60,000 bases of DNA from NCBI RefSeq assembly GCF_037975245.1, contig NC_092582.1, forward strand, positions 5,374,001-5,434,000. The letters are read 5' to 3'. This DNA comes from Apostichopus japonicus (taxonomy: Eukaryota > Echinodermata > Holothuroidea > Aspidochirotida > Stichopodidae). The notes below the pieces were generated by a model, which had not been told where the DNA came from, did no database searches, and was given only the letters and a program-made list of their open reading frames with translations. This document shows positions 45,867 to 59,126 of this stretch, in pieces. Position numbers and translations under genes: made by a program. Position 1 is the stretch's first letter; every line of letters starts with the position of its first letter.

Positions 45867-46784
45867 GCATTTTAGTAATTACTACATTAAACTTTATTGC
45901 TGTTATTAAAGATTCATGATACACGACAAGTATTCCTTATTTTCAATTATGATAGTATTACTAAGTATACTTGCAACAAATAACTAATATTTGACAAACG
46001 TTTCCTTCACAGTATTTACTTTTGCATGAAAACTATTTCGCACATTTTAAGAAATCACATATATTTATTAGCACATATATACTTGCAATAAATAACTCAT
46101 CATGCCTGCCTGCATTGCATTGATTTGAAATACGTCCCTTCTACACGCATGGATGCTGAGTAAAGTGTCTATGAAAGTGCTTGGATGGGTTACTACATTA
46201 AACTATATTGCTGTTATTAAAGATTCGTGATACAACAAATAACTATTATTTGACAAATGTTTCCTTCACAGTATTCACTTTTGAATGAAAACTATTTCGC
46301 ACATTTTAAGAAATCACATATATTTATTAGCATATATATATACTTGCAATAAATAACTCACCATAAAAAAAATTGTATTTTGGTGTATTCATTTATGAAT
46401 GAAAAGATTCTGTCCTTGACAAGTTTTATACTATTTCGCATATTTCAGAACATCAGAGTTAGTAGAATATTATCTTCACTGAATTATTCTATGAATGGCA
46501 CGTACAGTATATGTCTTTGGCAAGTACTAGTATGTGGCACATTTCAGAATACTTTATGAAATTTATATATATACATATATATACATATATATATTTAAAA
46601 TCAGAATAAGAATACTGGCAATAATTAACTAGTATTTGATGAAAATTAAATTCACTGCATTCTTTTACAAATGAAAAAAATATCTGTCCTTGACAGGAAC
46701 TTCTAGCTAGCTTGTTTAACATTTATGAACTCCCACATATATTTAAAATATGAATTAGCATATACTTACAATATAAGTATAACA

Positions 46785-46960
46785 TAAATATATATATATA
46801 TATATATATATAAATACTGTATAGATAAATATCTCTATATATAAATATGAATATAATCAATATATATAAATAGATTATATATAATTAGATTACATATAAA
46901 TAGATATAAGTAGATTATATATATAAATAGACAATATATATAAATAGATAAACAAAAACA
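46785..46960. repeat. AT-rich minisatellite (TATATAAATAGAT-like)
   Basis: A TA run followed by imperfect repeats of a unit close to TATATATAAATAGAT. Absent from the first duplication copy. Confidence 0.85.
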
Positions 46961-47159
46961 AAAAATCAATATAAGAAAAATATAGCAGTGACAATAGTTT
47001 TAACTAGAAGGCCAAGATGCTTCAAGAATGTATTCCTTGTGAGGTTTTGAATATACCATAGCAAAATGCATACAAGTCTCGATCACGGTTGAATTCAACT
47101 AATACGTAACCTTTCTTACACTGTTATTTGCATTAACAAGTATCAAAAGTTCATTTCAC

Positions 47160-48060
47160 ACTGTACTTTAGGAGTTATTATGCTGACCAGGTTTTCAACT
47201 TTCAAATCTGATCACAGCAAATGACCTTTGATTTACACAGACAAAAATAAGGTTCTTACACTTACAAAAATGTATCAACTGCCTACACCACGGACACATG
47301 TGTAAGCCTATGCATGATGTCGAAGCAAGCCTTGATCTTGGAGTAACCTTGTTAAGATTTTCAGACGGACTTTGAATGATGTTGACCTCAAGTGGCCTGT
47401 GACCTTCACAGAAAAACAGCATGGTTTTCTTTTCTCAGATAGGGTGTAGAGCTCTATGCATTACGTATATGAACTGCACCCAAGCTTATGCTCTTGTAAT
47501 TATTGTGCTCACAAGGTTTCAGACTTTAAAATCTGTTTACCCCAAGTGACCTAGTACTCCACAAGCTGGAGCATATCACATACAAATTTCATTTAAGCTT
47601 CACCTTTTGAGTTTTCATATTTGCCCCTCTGTGACTTCAAGTGACCACAGAACGAAATAGTCCACAAAAACGTGGATCTGCATCAAGTGTGAAAACATTT
47701 CAGCTTCACTGTTGCAGTTTTCATTTGCTAAGGTTTTCAGGCTTTGACCTCTGTTGACATTTAACTGTTACATATCAAGGAGGTTCTTGTAATAGCTGCT
47801 TTGAAACTAAATAAGATGTATGAAGTTTACCAACATTTTACTATTTGAGCTTAAAATTGATCTCAAGTGACTTTTGACCTCAACAGTAAGGTTCTTGTAA
47901 TCGCAAAGGTGAATCCACGCCCCAAGTATTGAAGTTCCATCAAGCTTAGGTACTGTCCTTATAGCATTCGGACTATGATTTCTATTGACCACATATGACC
48001 TTTATCCTACAGCTAAAAAGACCATTAGGAGTCTTGAACCGGGTATGACATCCAATCAAG
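47160..48060. repeat. degenerate TGACCT-rich tandem repeat, copy 2
   Basis: Counterpart of 18319-18960, with some units only here (47160-47460). Confidence 0.6.
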
Positions 48061-49583
48061 TTTGACTGTTGGACTATATTTATGGGCTCTTTTTGTCACC
48101 TTGAATAACCTTCGACCTACACAACACAAACAGCTAGTAAGGTTCTTGTACACAAGGCAGATCCTCATGTTAAACTATCATCTACTCTACATATTGAATT
48201 ATGTTCAAACCAAGGCATACGCTACACACACGCACGCACACTATTACCATCATACAGATGTCTTTGATTTCAGCAAGGAATAAAATTTGATCTTCTTTCA
48301 GAAAGTCTGATTACATAAACCACTTGGCAAAAGCAAGGACTGTTGCAAAAATACTAAATTTTTCCCATGTTAGGAGAGGTAACCTTTGAAAGTACATATT
48401 GAAAGTCAAATTAACAGCTAGGACCATTCATATTAGGAGAGGTAAACATTGAAAGATCAGGGTATATTGTAAGAGCTAGTACCATTCATAATAAAAGTTC
48501 TTTCCTTGGAAGACGAATGAGGAGGCAGTATGAACATTTAAATACTCACCATAACAAATTATTCTAATTAATAAACCTAAAGAATTATTCAAAATCATTT
48601 CAGAAAATGAGATAGCTGTTATATTAATTTACAGTGACAGATGGATAGATATAATAATAAATGAATATTGAATACGTCAATTGTATAGCACTAAATCCCA
48701 AAAAGTATCAAAGCACAAAAACCAAAGAAGATAGCAAGGAAATAAATACAGTTAAAACAAATAATTACCTAATAAAAATAATCCTAAAAAACCAACACAA
48801 AAGAGTAAAAAACTAGAGGTTGTTAAAAATACAATAGGAGGATATATGAAACAAACTGAGTCAAAATGTTTGCTGATACGGGGCCAGGGGTGAAATCTAT
48901 AAAAATCCAGTATGTTTGGTCCGGCAAAAATAGGTTCAGTTTTTGCAATTTGACTGTAATTAGCCAGTCTTAGTACTATACTGATATTACGATTATCGAG
49001 AGAACAGGGCCATTTTTGGGGGATACGGACGGCAATGATGGGGTCAAAATGTGTTCTGCTAGGGAGCCAGAGGTCGTATCTATGAAAATCCAATATGTTT
49101 GGTCCGGCATAAATATGTTCAGTTAATGCAATTTGACTGCCAGCCTTAGTAAAATACTGATATTACGACTATCGAGAGAATAGCGCCCTCTTTGGGCATA
49201 CGAACGGCAATGAGGGGGTCAAAATCATTCCTGATACGGGGCCATGGAGAGTATTTATGAAAATTCAATATGTTTGGTCCGGCATAAATATGTTCAGTTG
49301 ATGCAATTTGACTGTAATTAACCAGTCTTGGTACTATACTTATATTACGACTATTGAGAGAATAGGGCCCTCTTTGGGGATACGGACGGCAACGAGGGGG
49401 TCAAAATGTTTCCTGATACGAAGCCAGGGGTCGTATCTATCAAATTCTAGTATGTTTGGTGCGGCATAAATATGTTAAGCTTATGCAATTTGACTGTAAT
49501 TAGCCAGTCTTAGAACTGAACTGATTTTATGTCTATCTTAAGACAAGAGCCTGCATTGGGAGAACGGACAACGGCAATGAGAG

Positions 49584-51599
49584 CAGTGGCGTAGCTAGGA
49601 TTTTTTGAGTGGGGGGCCATGGGGGGATGTTCTTTCTAGTGGGGGGCCGGAGGTTACTATCTAAGCGGAGCGCCACCATGGTTGGCGCGGAGCGTACAGA
49701 GAAAATTTGAGATTTCAGCACCCCCCCAGATCGCAGGAGATGGCACCTGTGAGGCAAAATAGCAACCAAAAAGATGTGCAACTTTGGTGACAGAAATGCA
49801 AAAAAATTTTTTCTCTTTCATGCTGACTGGCCTTGCCAACTCAACCAGACTTTTAACTTGAGGGAAGTTGGCATCATTTGCGGGAATTTCAGAATTCCCA
49901 ATATTTTATATCTCTACCAGTAGTGGGAAATCCTGTTTCGACAGTTTCGTGGCCATAAAAAAGTTGTTTTGTGGAATATTCAATGACATATATTCTTTTG
50001 ACTCGAGGCAATATATGAATACCTGCAGGGGCGGCGATCTGTTTCAAATATTGGTGGGGGGGGAACATCTGCTTGGATGCAGGCGAATTACTGTCAAAGC
50101 GGAGCGCCACCATTGGTTGGCGCGCAGCGTACAAGAAAATTTCTGGTTTTGATAGCCCCCCAGATGACCGGAAATGGCACTTCTCGGGCTTGAAAATGAC
50201 CAACCAGATGTACACTTTTGCCTGAGAACCAAGTTTTTCCTAATAGTTTTTTTTTTCATTCATGACCTTTTGTCAAGATTGTCACCAGTCACACATCATG
50301 TTCGACCTCATTGCATTTGTAGGTAATTCTACGTAATGCCCCACAATACCCGTCAGCCCCACTTTTCAAGGTTTTAAGCCCATTATTTGTTCAGAATTTG
50401 AATAATAAATTCACTTCAAAACATACCCATAATGTTGCACTAAATTTCATCTATGGACAACCAATATAGAAAACCCCCCTCAACCACTAACAGACCGGTC
50501 AAAGTTGTACGAGTGTAGAGGGAAGTATACTATGATGAAGAATGTTGGTCAAGGGATTTTCGAAATTTCAGACACAGTTAAATTATTGGTGTACAAATAT
50601 TAAAACCTCTTATAACGGCTACTATAAAACTTCGATATCATAGAAAATACCAAAAAAATATGCTCGAGGGGGATGGCGGTCTCCACCCCTTCACCCCCCC
50701 CCCTCCCTTGGCTACGCACCTGCGGTTAGAAATCTTGTAGGAAACAGGCCAAATGGAAACCCAGTGAACCCATATCGATGTGGATCCTATGTATGATTGT
50801 ACGTATACTTACACTCATACACAAGATGCAAACCAAATTTCATTACGGATGCGGTCCGTCTAGCTATTCATTTCGAGAAAAAAAAGTAAAAACTACTACT
50901 ATAGTAACACATTGTGACACGGTTAGACAGGCGCTTTGCGAGGAATTTGCCAAGGGAGGGGCAAAGCTTGTACCCAGACTTTCTAAGCGTAGCGCCACCA
51001 TAAGTTGGCGCGAAGCGCAAAAGAAAATTTTGGCCGAAAATGCCTCCCAGATCGCTGGAAATTGCACTTCCCATGCCTTGTAAGTTGCATCTAAGCATTT
51101 TCTATTTTGAAATTACTAGCGATATCATAAAAAAATACAAAACATATGCTTAAAAAAAACTATGCCACCCCGTCCCCCCCCCCCCCCCGCATGATCGCCG
51201 CCCATGAATACCTGATACCTCGGCTCAGAACAAACGGAGCCAATCTTTTGATAGATTGTTGCGCTAGGTGGAAGCACTAAAAATATTTTCAGCAGATATC
51301 GCTATCACGCAGCACAACAAGGTTCGTGGTGTATGGTCGCAATCGTCGCATCGACCATTGCCATGCCATGCTGTGTGACCATTCTCATGATTACTACAGA
51401 TATTGTATTATTCTTATTCTGCCAGATGCAGACGAGAAAATTGTGTAACTCTATTTCCCAAATTATTGAACAAAAAATATTAGCGAATCGCACTGATGAG
51501 TGTTTTTTTTACCCCATTCCCAGTGGGGGGGGGGCCAGTGGGGGGGCAGCCGATTTCATGGGGGCCTCGGCCCCCAGGCCCCCCGTAGCTACGCCACTG
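49584..51599. mobile_element. hAT-like nonautonomous transposon, outer (2016 bp)
   Basis: The tips CAGTGGCGTAGCTA and TAGCTACGCCACTG are flanked by AATGAGAG (49576-49583 and 51600-51607). It sits inside the 180-bp tandem repeat. G and C runs lie inside both ends, and the AGCGGAGCGCCACCAT hairpin module is near the left end. It contains another element (50026-51206). No transposase. Confidence 0.93.
50026..51206. mobile_element. hAT-like transposon, nested (1181 bp)
   Basis: The tips CAGGGGCGGCGATC and GATCGCCGCCCATG are flanked by AATACCTG (50018-50025 and 51207-51214). Its right tip matches the tip of the 5588-6386 element, so the two are the same family. Inside lie a right-end-like sequence (TTGGCTACGCACCTG, ending 50722) and a left-end-like sequence (CAGGCGC, starting 50928) in back-to-back order, described in the findings. 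Confidence 0.92.
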
Positions 51600-51760
51600 A
51601 ATGAGAGGGTCAAGATGTATCCTGTTAGGGAGCCAGGGGTCGTATCTATCAAAATGCAGTATTTTTTTGATCCGGCATAAATATGTTAAGGTTATGCAAT
51701 TGGCTGTAATCGGACGCCAGTCTTAGATACATACTAATGTTACCACTTTCACCACGTTTT

Positions 51761-52917
51761 CATGATAAACCGTTATAACTTGTTATTAAAAATGATCACT
51801 TGACCACCCATCATATGAATCAGTGCTATGAATTATTTGAAACAGTACACAAGTTAGTGTTTTCTGGGGTTTTATTTTTGCAACTATAGCGTTTATTTGT
51901 CACATGTCGCTGGTCACCCTGGCAAAAAAAAGTTTTCTCATTGACTTTGCACACACTACAACTCCCAAATTTCCACGTTGACTTTGTACACAGAATATCC
52001 TGCTAGCAGTATATCCTGCTAACTTCAGGTGGGTCCCTGGGAATGGTAGCTGCAATGAGAGGTACTTCCCCACGGCGGACTTGCTACAAATGCGCAGGCG
52101 TTATCAATTCGCGTGACATATGGTACTACTTAGCTACTTAATAACATTAAGAAGTCGCACCTGCAAAGTTATCAAGTTATTAGAAAATTTCAAAACCTGA
52201 CAGACTGCAGTCAATACCGTCAACATTATAAGAAAAAAATCGGCTGAACCTGGTAATTTGTGTCATGCTCACAACCGGCTTATACTAATTAAGTTGCTAG
52301 CAATAACGTTAGGTCTTACGCAAATGTAGTGTTAGGACAGTCACCGACGTACCATACATGTAACTATGCCTACGTTAGTCATTATTTTGGCCTATGCCCA
52401 AAGTATATTACATAATAGTTTACTTGTATGTAGATGTACTGTCTAGGCAGCATTCTCACCTCATAATCTAGTCCTCTCAGCATTGCAAACGAGTGAGTGC
52501 AAGATCATGCCCCCAAACGAATAAAGAGAGAGAGGAAAAAAATCACAATTACTAGTGTAAGCAAACATTGCAAAACACATATCTATTCAACTAAGTAACA
52601 TATACTACTATAGTAAGATGGTTTGCTTACTCCAAGCAGCCTATCTATTTTCAGTTCTTAGTTAGAGATGATGACAAGTCTAATGACAGAATTAAAACAA
52701 AGCATAACAGTCAGTTGCAATTAAATGATTCAGAACAGCTATCAACATTTTTGTGACAGAGATTTTCTCGCTAAAAATAGTCAATGGTTCCTTTCCTGTG
52801 ATGTGATTGATTATCGTAACACAGTAATTCATTGCAGACATATTCTAGCATCTACCAAACTTGTGGGAAACATGTACAATGTATTTTTGAACTTCAACCA
52901 CTGGTAATAAATAATTT
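51761..52917. other. noncoding DNA, nothing recognised
   Basis: No gene or clear element. Confidence 0.4.
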
Positions 52918-53110
52918 AAAGGGTGTGAAGACTCGCGCAAAAAGAAACGCCTAATGCCAGTAATCTGACCTAGTTAACGAGGTGTAAAAGAAGTGTTAGA
53001 CACCACCATCGATCCCCAAAAAACACACACAGCTTGCTACCATCGGTAATTAGACACTAGTCTACAGTCAGTACATGCAGCTGCGGTCAATACCCACAGC
53101 ACAGTGTACA
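52918..53110 (-). mobile_element. TGAAGACTCGC MITE, partial copy
   Basis: Reversed, this matches the right half of the 8485-8869 element (GTCTAATTACCGANGGTAGCAAGC and the TIR tip). Similarity ends at about 53110, so the far end is missing or too diverged to see. Confidence 0.65.
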
Positions 53111-55680
53111 AACTATTTTGTGTGAAGACATTTGCATTACAAGTCATCATAGGTACAGTACTGCAGTATGTATGGTGGTGTATTGAAACTCTTACTTGTT
53201 TAATCTTTTTATATTTTTCTTCTATCATACACAATGTCAGGATAATTGCCTCCACCCCAATTGTGTCTAATTCCAGTGTCCTTATAATTTAAGAACCACT
53301 TGATTGTTGCTGCTTTTAATTAGACTGCTTTCATTGAGAAAGCTATAGTTTAATTACCACATGTCCAGACTGAAACCTACTGCATGGTCTGATTCAGATA
53401 AATTTACAGAAGCAATTCAGGCTTTAAAGGTTCCATTTTGTCTCATAGTGACACTCGTTGTTACCGTTAAAGCTTTCAGCAAGATGCGCAAGTACCTAGC
53501 GAAGCATACGTTGGAAACATATATGTGCCTTGTGGGAACCTACCTCCACATGTGAATTCAGCACATTGGCGATTGAACTACTACCTCCGGGACCAGCTGG
53601 TTTGGAAGACAATGTTCCATGGAAGGTTGATCAAGTTCAACCTGTTTAGGTGGTGACAATATTCACCTTCCCTAGCATTCAAACAAAATTTGATACTACC
53701 CTTCCCACTATGCACCATGGGGACTCACAAGCAATATACGAAAGTAGGGACAAGCCTTCATATCAGGTTAAATCCCTTAATGGAAGGACACAAAGTCCAT
53801 TATTTAAGGGCCCATGGAGGTTGGATAACCATGAATGTACAGAGTCAATGGGCGTAAAATAATGAGCAAGCCTTGGCCCCTCTTTGGCAAAGGGCTTTAT
53901 AGGGCCTACATAGTAACTTCATGCCATTGAACCAAACTACACTTCTTTTGCATGCCAAGATGTAATGGAACGATATTTGTACACAAACTCCAGAAACTTG
54001 AAATAAAGTCTATTTAGCTGGTAAAAATATCATCTTCATGGGTGCATATATATGGGATTTCTGCCGCATGCCCTGATGAGATCACAGTCTAATGACGAGC
54101 TCACAGGGATAGGACTGGAAGAAGGTTTGATTTTTTGAGAGAATTTTTCTTTTCTATGTGCTGTAACAATAAGCCCTGACATATACTGTTTCATTGTGAG
54201 GGTGTGTCCACCCAAAGCTTGCAGGCTGTTTTGTATAGTCCTGGCTAAAATGTTGCAGGATGAATTAAACACGTACAGTACAGCATTGTTTATAAACAAA
54301 GGATTGCATTCTAAACTTTGCATACTCTCCTGCATTTAGATGCAATATGGCGCCATTATTTCCTTAGAACTGTTTGTATGAATGTTGTTCAACTGACGTA
54401 ATGTTTCTCCCGTTTCAACGTAATTAAGTGCAATTATTGCTTGAGAATGGTTTGTAAAATTGAGCGGCTAATCTCGAATCACTGTATGTCTCTTTTAAAC
54501 CTAAGTTAGTATTTATGACTTCGAACTGGGCGTACTGCAGACAAAGGATTCAATTTTTCCACAAATTGTAGAGCGGAGGAAGGTGAGGAGACAGGAACAA
54601 GTATAACATAAGTCAATTTGGATTTCAGTTCAAGTTTCTTATCAAGTAAAACTGTGACTCAGTCAGGTCAAACTGGGTCTGAGCCACCCAATAAGTAAAC
54701 AAACAGCTTCTGGCAGGACCTACACCTATGCACCAATACTCTTTATTAGGCAATGATACAGTGTGCTTCAAATTTATCCCAAGGATATAAGCAATAAAGA
54801 CAACTGGCGGTTTGAATGCTCATGTTATTAAGTAGTTTGTTGTTTGCTCTCCTTAATTTACTTTGATTTCAAAGGTTAAAATGTATTTTAGTTTGAGTTG
54901 AGTGTCTTCATTGATACAGTGCCTTGATGATCACAATCTTTTCAGTAGTTTACATACTGGCATGTGTTCAAAGTAGCATTAAAAGTAATCACATAATTTA
55001 CAGATAACATGGCAATGTTCTATGTACGTTTTATATGGTACAATTGAACAACAGGGCCAACATTGTTATTTCATTTCATAGCCAGGATTTGTGAGAAAAA
55101 TTTCCAAAAATGATCCTGTCAAACATGGTTACTGAAAAAGGGGATCAATCTAACATTTGTCTGTGGATGGGGTTGTGGAATAGATCAAATTTGAATTGAG
55201 AAAAGGTCAAGTTCATTTGATGTCTCTTGCGGTATTGTGTGTATTGTTGGATGTCCATGGTCATTTGAGGTCAACAGTTGAAAAAGTGGAAATCTACCAA
55301 CACTGTATGTAAATTGCAAGAAGTGACCTTTGTCATAGCAGAATCAGAACCTTCTTGCATATTTTGTTAAGCAAAAGACTGAGAAAATATATCTCTAGGT
55401 CACTCATATATATGTTATTCCACTCTTTCATTACCTCAGTTTGATGAAAGAGTTTACACATATCTGCACCCCTCCCACCCGACCCCCCCCCCTTCCAATG
55501 AAGAAACCCATTTTATTTGGATGTGATATCATGCACTCTAAGATCTCTATAAAAGAATATATCTGGAACTAAGATAATTGCATAAATTCAAGACATTATC
55601 TTCAATTGCTTTGGTTTTGGTTTCGATGAATATTGTAACCTTTGCATTCATGATGGCGTGTGTGTGTGTGTGTGCGTGCG
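53111..55680. other. noncoding DNA, nothing recognised
   Basis: Short frames have no motifs. A (TG)n microsatellite lies at about 55658-55680. Confidence 0.4.
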
Positions 55681-55689
55681 TTTGTGACG

Positions 55690-57190
55690 CCCAGCTTGTA
55701 AACACGATATATCAAGAAGGGAAAGTTGGACCAACTTCATGATTGGTGTGTCGATGTACCACATTGGGTACAAGAAGCCTATTGTTTTCTGTGGAGGTCA
55801 AATGTCATTTAGTGTCACTAGGGGTCAAATTGTGAAAACATTGTAAACACAATAGCTCAAAAAAGGAAGCTTGGGCAAACCTCATATTTAATGTGTAAAA
55901 GTACCACATTGAGTACAGGAAGCCTATTGTTTTCTGTGGAGGTCAAAGGTCATTTAAGGTCAACTGGGTCAAATTGTGAAAACCTTGTAAACACAATAGC
56001 TCCAGAAAGGAAGCTTGGGCAAACGTCAAATTTAGTGTGTAGAAGTACCACATTGAGTACAAGAAGCCTATTGTTGTCTGCAGAGGTCAAAGGTCATTTA
56101 GTGTCACCGGGGTCAAATTGTGAAAACCTTGTAAACATAATATCTCAAGAAAGGAGGCTTGGGCAAACCTCATATTTAGTGTGTAGAAGTACCACATTGA
56201 GTACAGGAAGCCTATTGGTTTCTGTGGAGGTCAAAGGTCATTTAGGGTCACTAGGGGTCAAATTGTCAAAACATTGTAAACACGATAGCTCAAGAAAGGA
56301 AGCTTGGGCAGACCTCATATTTAGTGTGTAAAAGTACCACATTGAGTACAAGAAGCCTATTGTTGTCTGCGGAGGTCAAAGGTCATTTAGGGTCACCGGG
56401 GTCAGATTGTGAAAACCTTGTAAACATGATTATCTCAAGAAAGGAAGCTTGGGCAAACGTCATATTTAGTGTGTAGAAGTACCACATTGAGTACAGGAAG
56501 CCTCTTGTTTTCTGTGGAGGTCAAAGATCATTTAGGGTCAGTAGGGGTCAAATTGTCAAAACCTTGTAAACACGATATGTCAAGAAAGGAAGCTTGGGCA
56601 ATTCTCATATTTAATTTGTAGAAGTATCACATTGAGTACAGGAAGCCTATTGTTTGTGGTGGAGGTCAACGGTCATTTGGGGACAACAGGTCAAATCGTG
56701 ACAACCTTGTAAACATGATATTGTAAGAAAGGACAGATCTCATATTTGATTTGTAGATGTACCATCTTAAATTTAAGGAGCCTATTATTGTTTTAGGTGG
56801 AGGTCAAAGGTCATTTGAAGTCAGCAAATGCCAAACATTTACTTCTAGCTCTCCCCTCTTACCTGTCTCTCCACACTAACACATCTTCCTAACATAATAT
56901 CGTAAGGGAAGCTTGGACTCGCATATTTGGTATGTAATTGTACCACATTGAGTACAAGAAGCCTTAATGTTGTGGGCGGAGGTCAAAAGTCGTTTGAGTT
57001 CATCAGGTGTCAGATTGTGAAACCATGGTTTACACAATATTTCAACAAGGACTGATGTCATATTTAGTATGTTGATGTATCTATCACATTAAGTAGTTGA
57101 TGTATCTATCACATTAAGTACAAAGAAGCTTGTTGTTGAGGTCAATGGTCATTTCAGGACAGCCTGTGTCATTGTGAATTTATTGTTTGT
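55690..57190 (+). repeat. 145-bp satellite array, AGGTCAAAGGTCA-bearing
   Basis: About ten units; the landmark taccacattgagtac recurs near 55757, 55902, 56046, 56190, 56335, 56480, 56625, 56757, 56940 and 57075. The unit is about 145 bp. Exact AGGTCAAAGGTCA occurs at 55940, 56084, 56228, 56373 and 56801, with one-mismatch versions in most other units. A 146-residue frame (55891-56331) is a translation of three units and not a gene. Units decay toward the right. Confidence 0.93.
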
Positions 57191-59126
57191 CACACCGCAC
57201 ACCTTTTCACTGTATTACCTAGTACTGATTTTAACACCCTCACTTTACATTACGGCAGATTCATGCAGAAAATAGCTGATTGTTACAATATCGAAACCAC
57301 TATGTATTTTTGCATTCTGGTTCTTGAAACATGTTATTCAAGTTCACAATCTTTTGAACAGTGATGTGGGGTGGGTGGGGTTACTGGGAGTTGGCTTCAA
57401 GGCCCTATGTCTGCAGTCTCAGGTTAGCGGTCAAAATTTTTGGAAAAGAACAGACTAGTAATTTAAATAAATGATGTAAAGGTACAGATGACATTGGAAT
57501 AATGTTCGTAACGTTATTCACCTGTTACCGAATCAGTCGCAAGGGGTGGGGGGGGGGGGTTAATGTGACCTTCCCTACCTTTGGAATTGGGTACAAGTCA
57601 CTGGTTTTGAATAATACTATCCTCCCCTCCTTCCCCCTCTTCTTGCCCCATTTCTGGAAGTAACGATATATTAGTTGGTACTTCCTAGGCTATAAGCAGC
57701 TAAGTTAAAAATGGCATCCGATTCCTGCAGTTACCGATAAAGAATTAACAACTTTATAGATCTGGAATCTTTTAATTCTAACGCCGATGGTAATTAGTGT
57801 ACCATGGACTAATCAACGTTATCATAAACAAAAACCCTTGATGAGATTAGTTTATATTTAAGTCTTTTCTTTAAAAAAAAATGTACTTTGATCGAAGGAC
57901 TTTAACCGTTGTCTGTCTGTTTCTGCAAGGTGAAGCTTCAGTAACATGAGTACGTGCGAATCGGAGATCGTTCAATGGAGGATTGTTACGACATCGGACA
58001 ATCATAAACCACAACTTTACTACTGTCGTATACTGTCAACGAGAGGTTCAGTGGACCTATAGGGCCTAGCTACTCGCAGTAAAACCATCACTTCAAAAAG
58101 TTACAGGTGAACTATTAAGATGATCATACCTTCTGAATGAACTTTTATAGAGAGAAACTTGCTGTTTCTTTTCTTTCTTTCTCTTCACTTTTGTTAGTTT
58201 CTGATTTTCTAAGTGTATTTTCCCAAGCATTGCAACAGGCTAAGCTACACTCTATAAACTGTGTGTGTATATATATAGCTTGATTATCAACGAAAAAAAA
58301 AATTGCAGTAAACCGCGTTACCTTCCGAAGGGGCTTGTGGATACTTCACTTGAGGTAACATCGTCAATGTAAGTGTACTACAAGTTTGAGAGTAAATCAT
58401 TGGTTGATTTTTTCGTGCCCCTGCAGACGCTAGGCCTATAGTTTGGGTAGCTTTTTCTTTGAAAAAAGATGCAAATTACAACGGCACCGGAAGAAAGATC
58501 ATTACTTTTTTCCAGTTCAAAATGTATTGAATGATTTAATGAGAGGAATAAAACAATTCTTCATAAATCGATGTGTTGAAATTCCTCGCATGAAGAAAAT
58601 TCGTTTAAGTGGTTCAGGATACTAGCATGTCAACTTTATAGTATCAGAATATGTTATCGTAACACTAACAATAACGATTTATGATAGTCTCATGTAATTC
58701 ATAACTATAAACAAGGGGGTGGGGAGGGATCGGGGGGGGCAGTGTCATTGTTGTCACCAAGTCATTTTTTGGCAAGTCAATTTAAATCAAAAGTAAATTT
58801 TTCTCAACTCAAATGAAGTTAACTTGTCGTTTGATGTTATCACAAGTCACGGCAAGTAACAAGTCATTTGAATTGACATTATAAGTCAAGTTAAGAGTTG
58901 ATTTGTAAGATCGATAAGTCAAGTCAGTCACAATCCTGGTTGAAGAATGTGCTTGACTGGGGTGTGACTCAAAACAATACTGGGGCAACTCTTGGTAGAA
59001 TAATTTAATTATGTAACTGATAAGATTTCTGCAGAATGCTTTCGTTTCCACTTGACTATCATAATGGCAGCCAAGCAGCCTATAGATAACTTCCGATGTA
59101 CACCTATCTTCTTCTTTTCTTACAGT
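57191..59126. other. upstream region of FMO-B
   Basis: Noncoding. A segment at 57255-57340 resembles the terminal sequence that follows satellite units at 9115-9262. The promoter and first noncoding exon of FMO-B should lie in or before this stretch, but I cannot place them. Confidence 0.45.

Larger units (their letters stand above)
43227..48855. repeat. segmental duplication, copy 2
   Basis: Matches 13100-20056 in the same orientation. It lacks about 1.2 kb of the Penelope reverse-transcriptase region and the family A and C SINEs, and has its own AT-rich expansion (46785-46960) plus a local duplication (about 45895 and 46205). Confidence 0.85.
48856..51760. repeat. 180-bp tandem repeat, split by hAT
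   Basis: Units of about 180 bp (gatacggggccagg; tatgtttggtccggcataaatatgttcag; caatttgactgtaattagccagtcttag; tcgagagaa) start near 48868, 49055, 49233, 49415 and, beyond the transposon, 51617. About five copies in total. Confidence 0.85.

Noticed and set aside
55891-56331. Protein with three 48-residue repeats
   Set aside because: It is a translation of satellite units whose length is close to a multiple of three; frames close when units vary in length.
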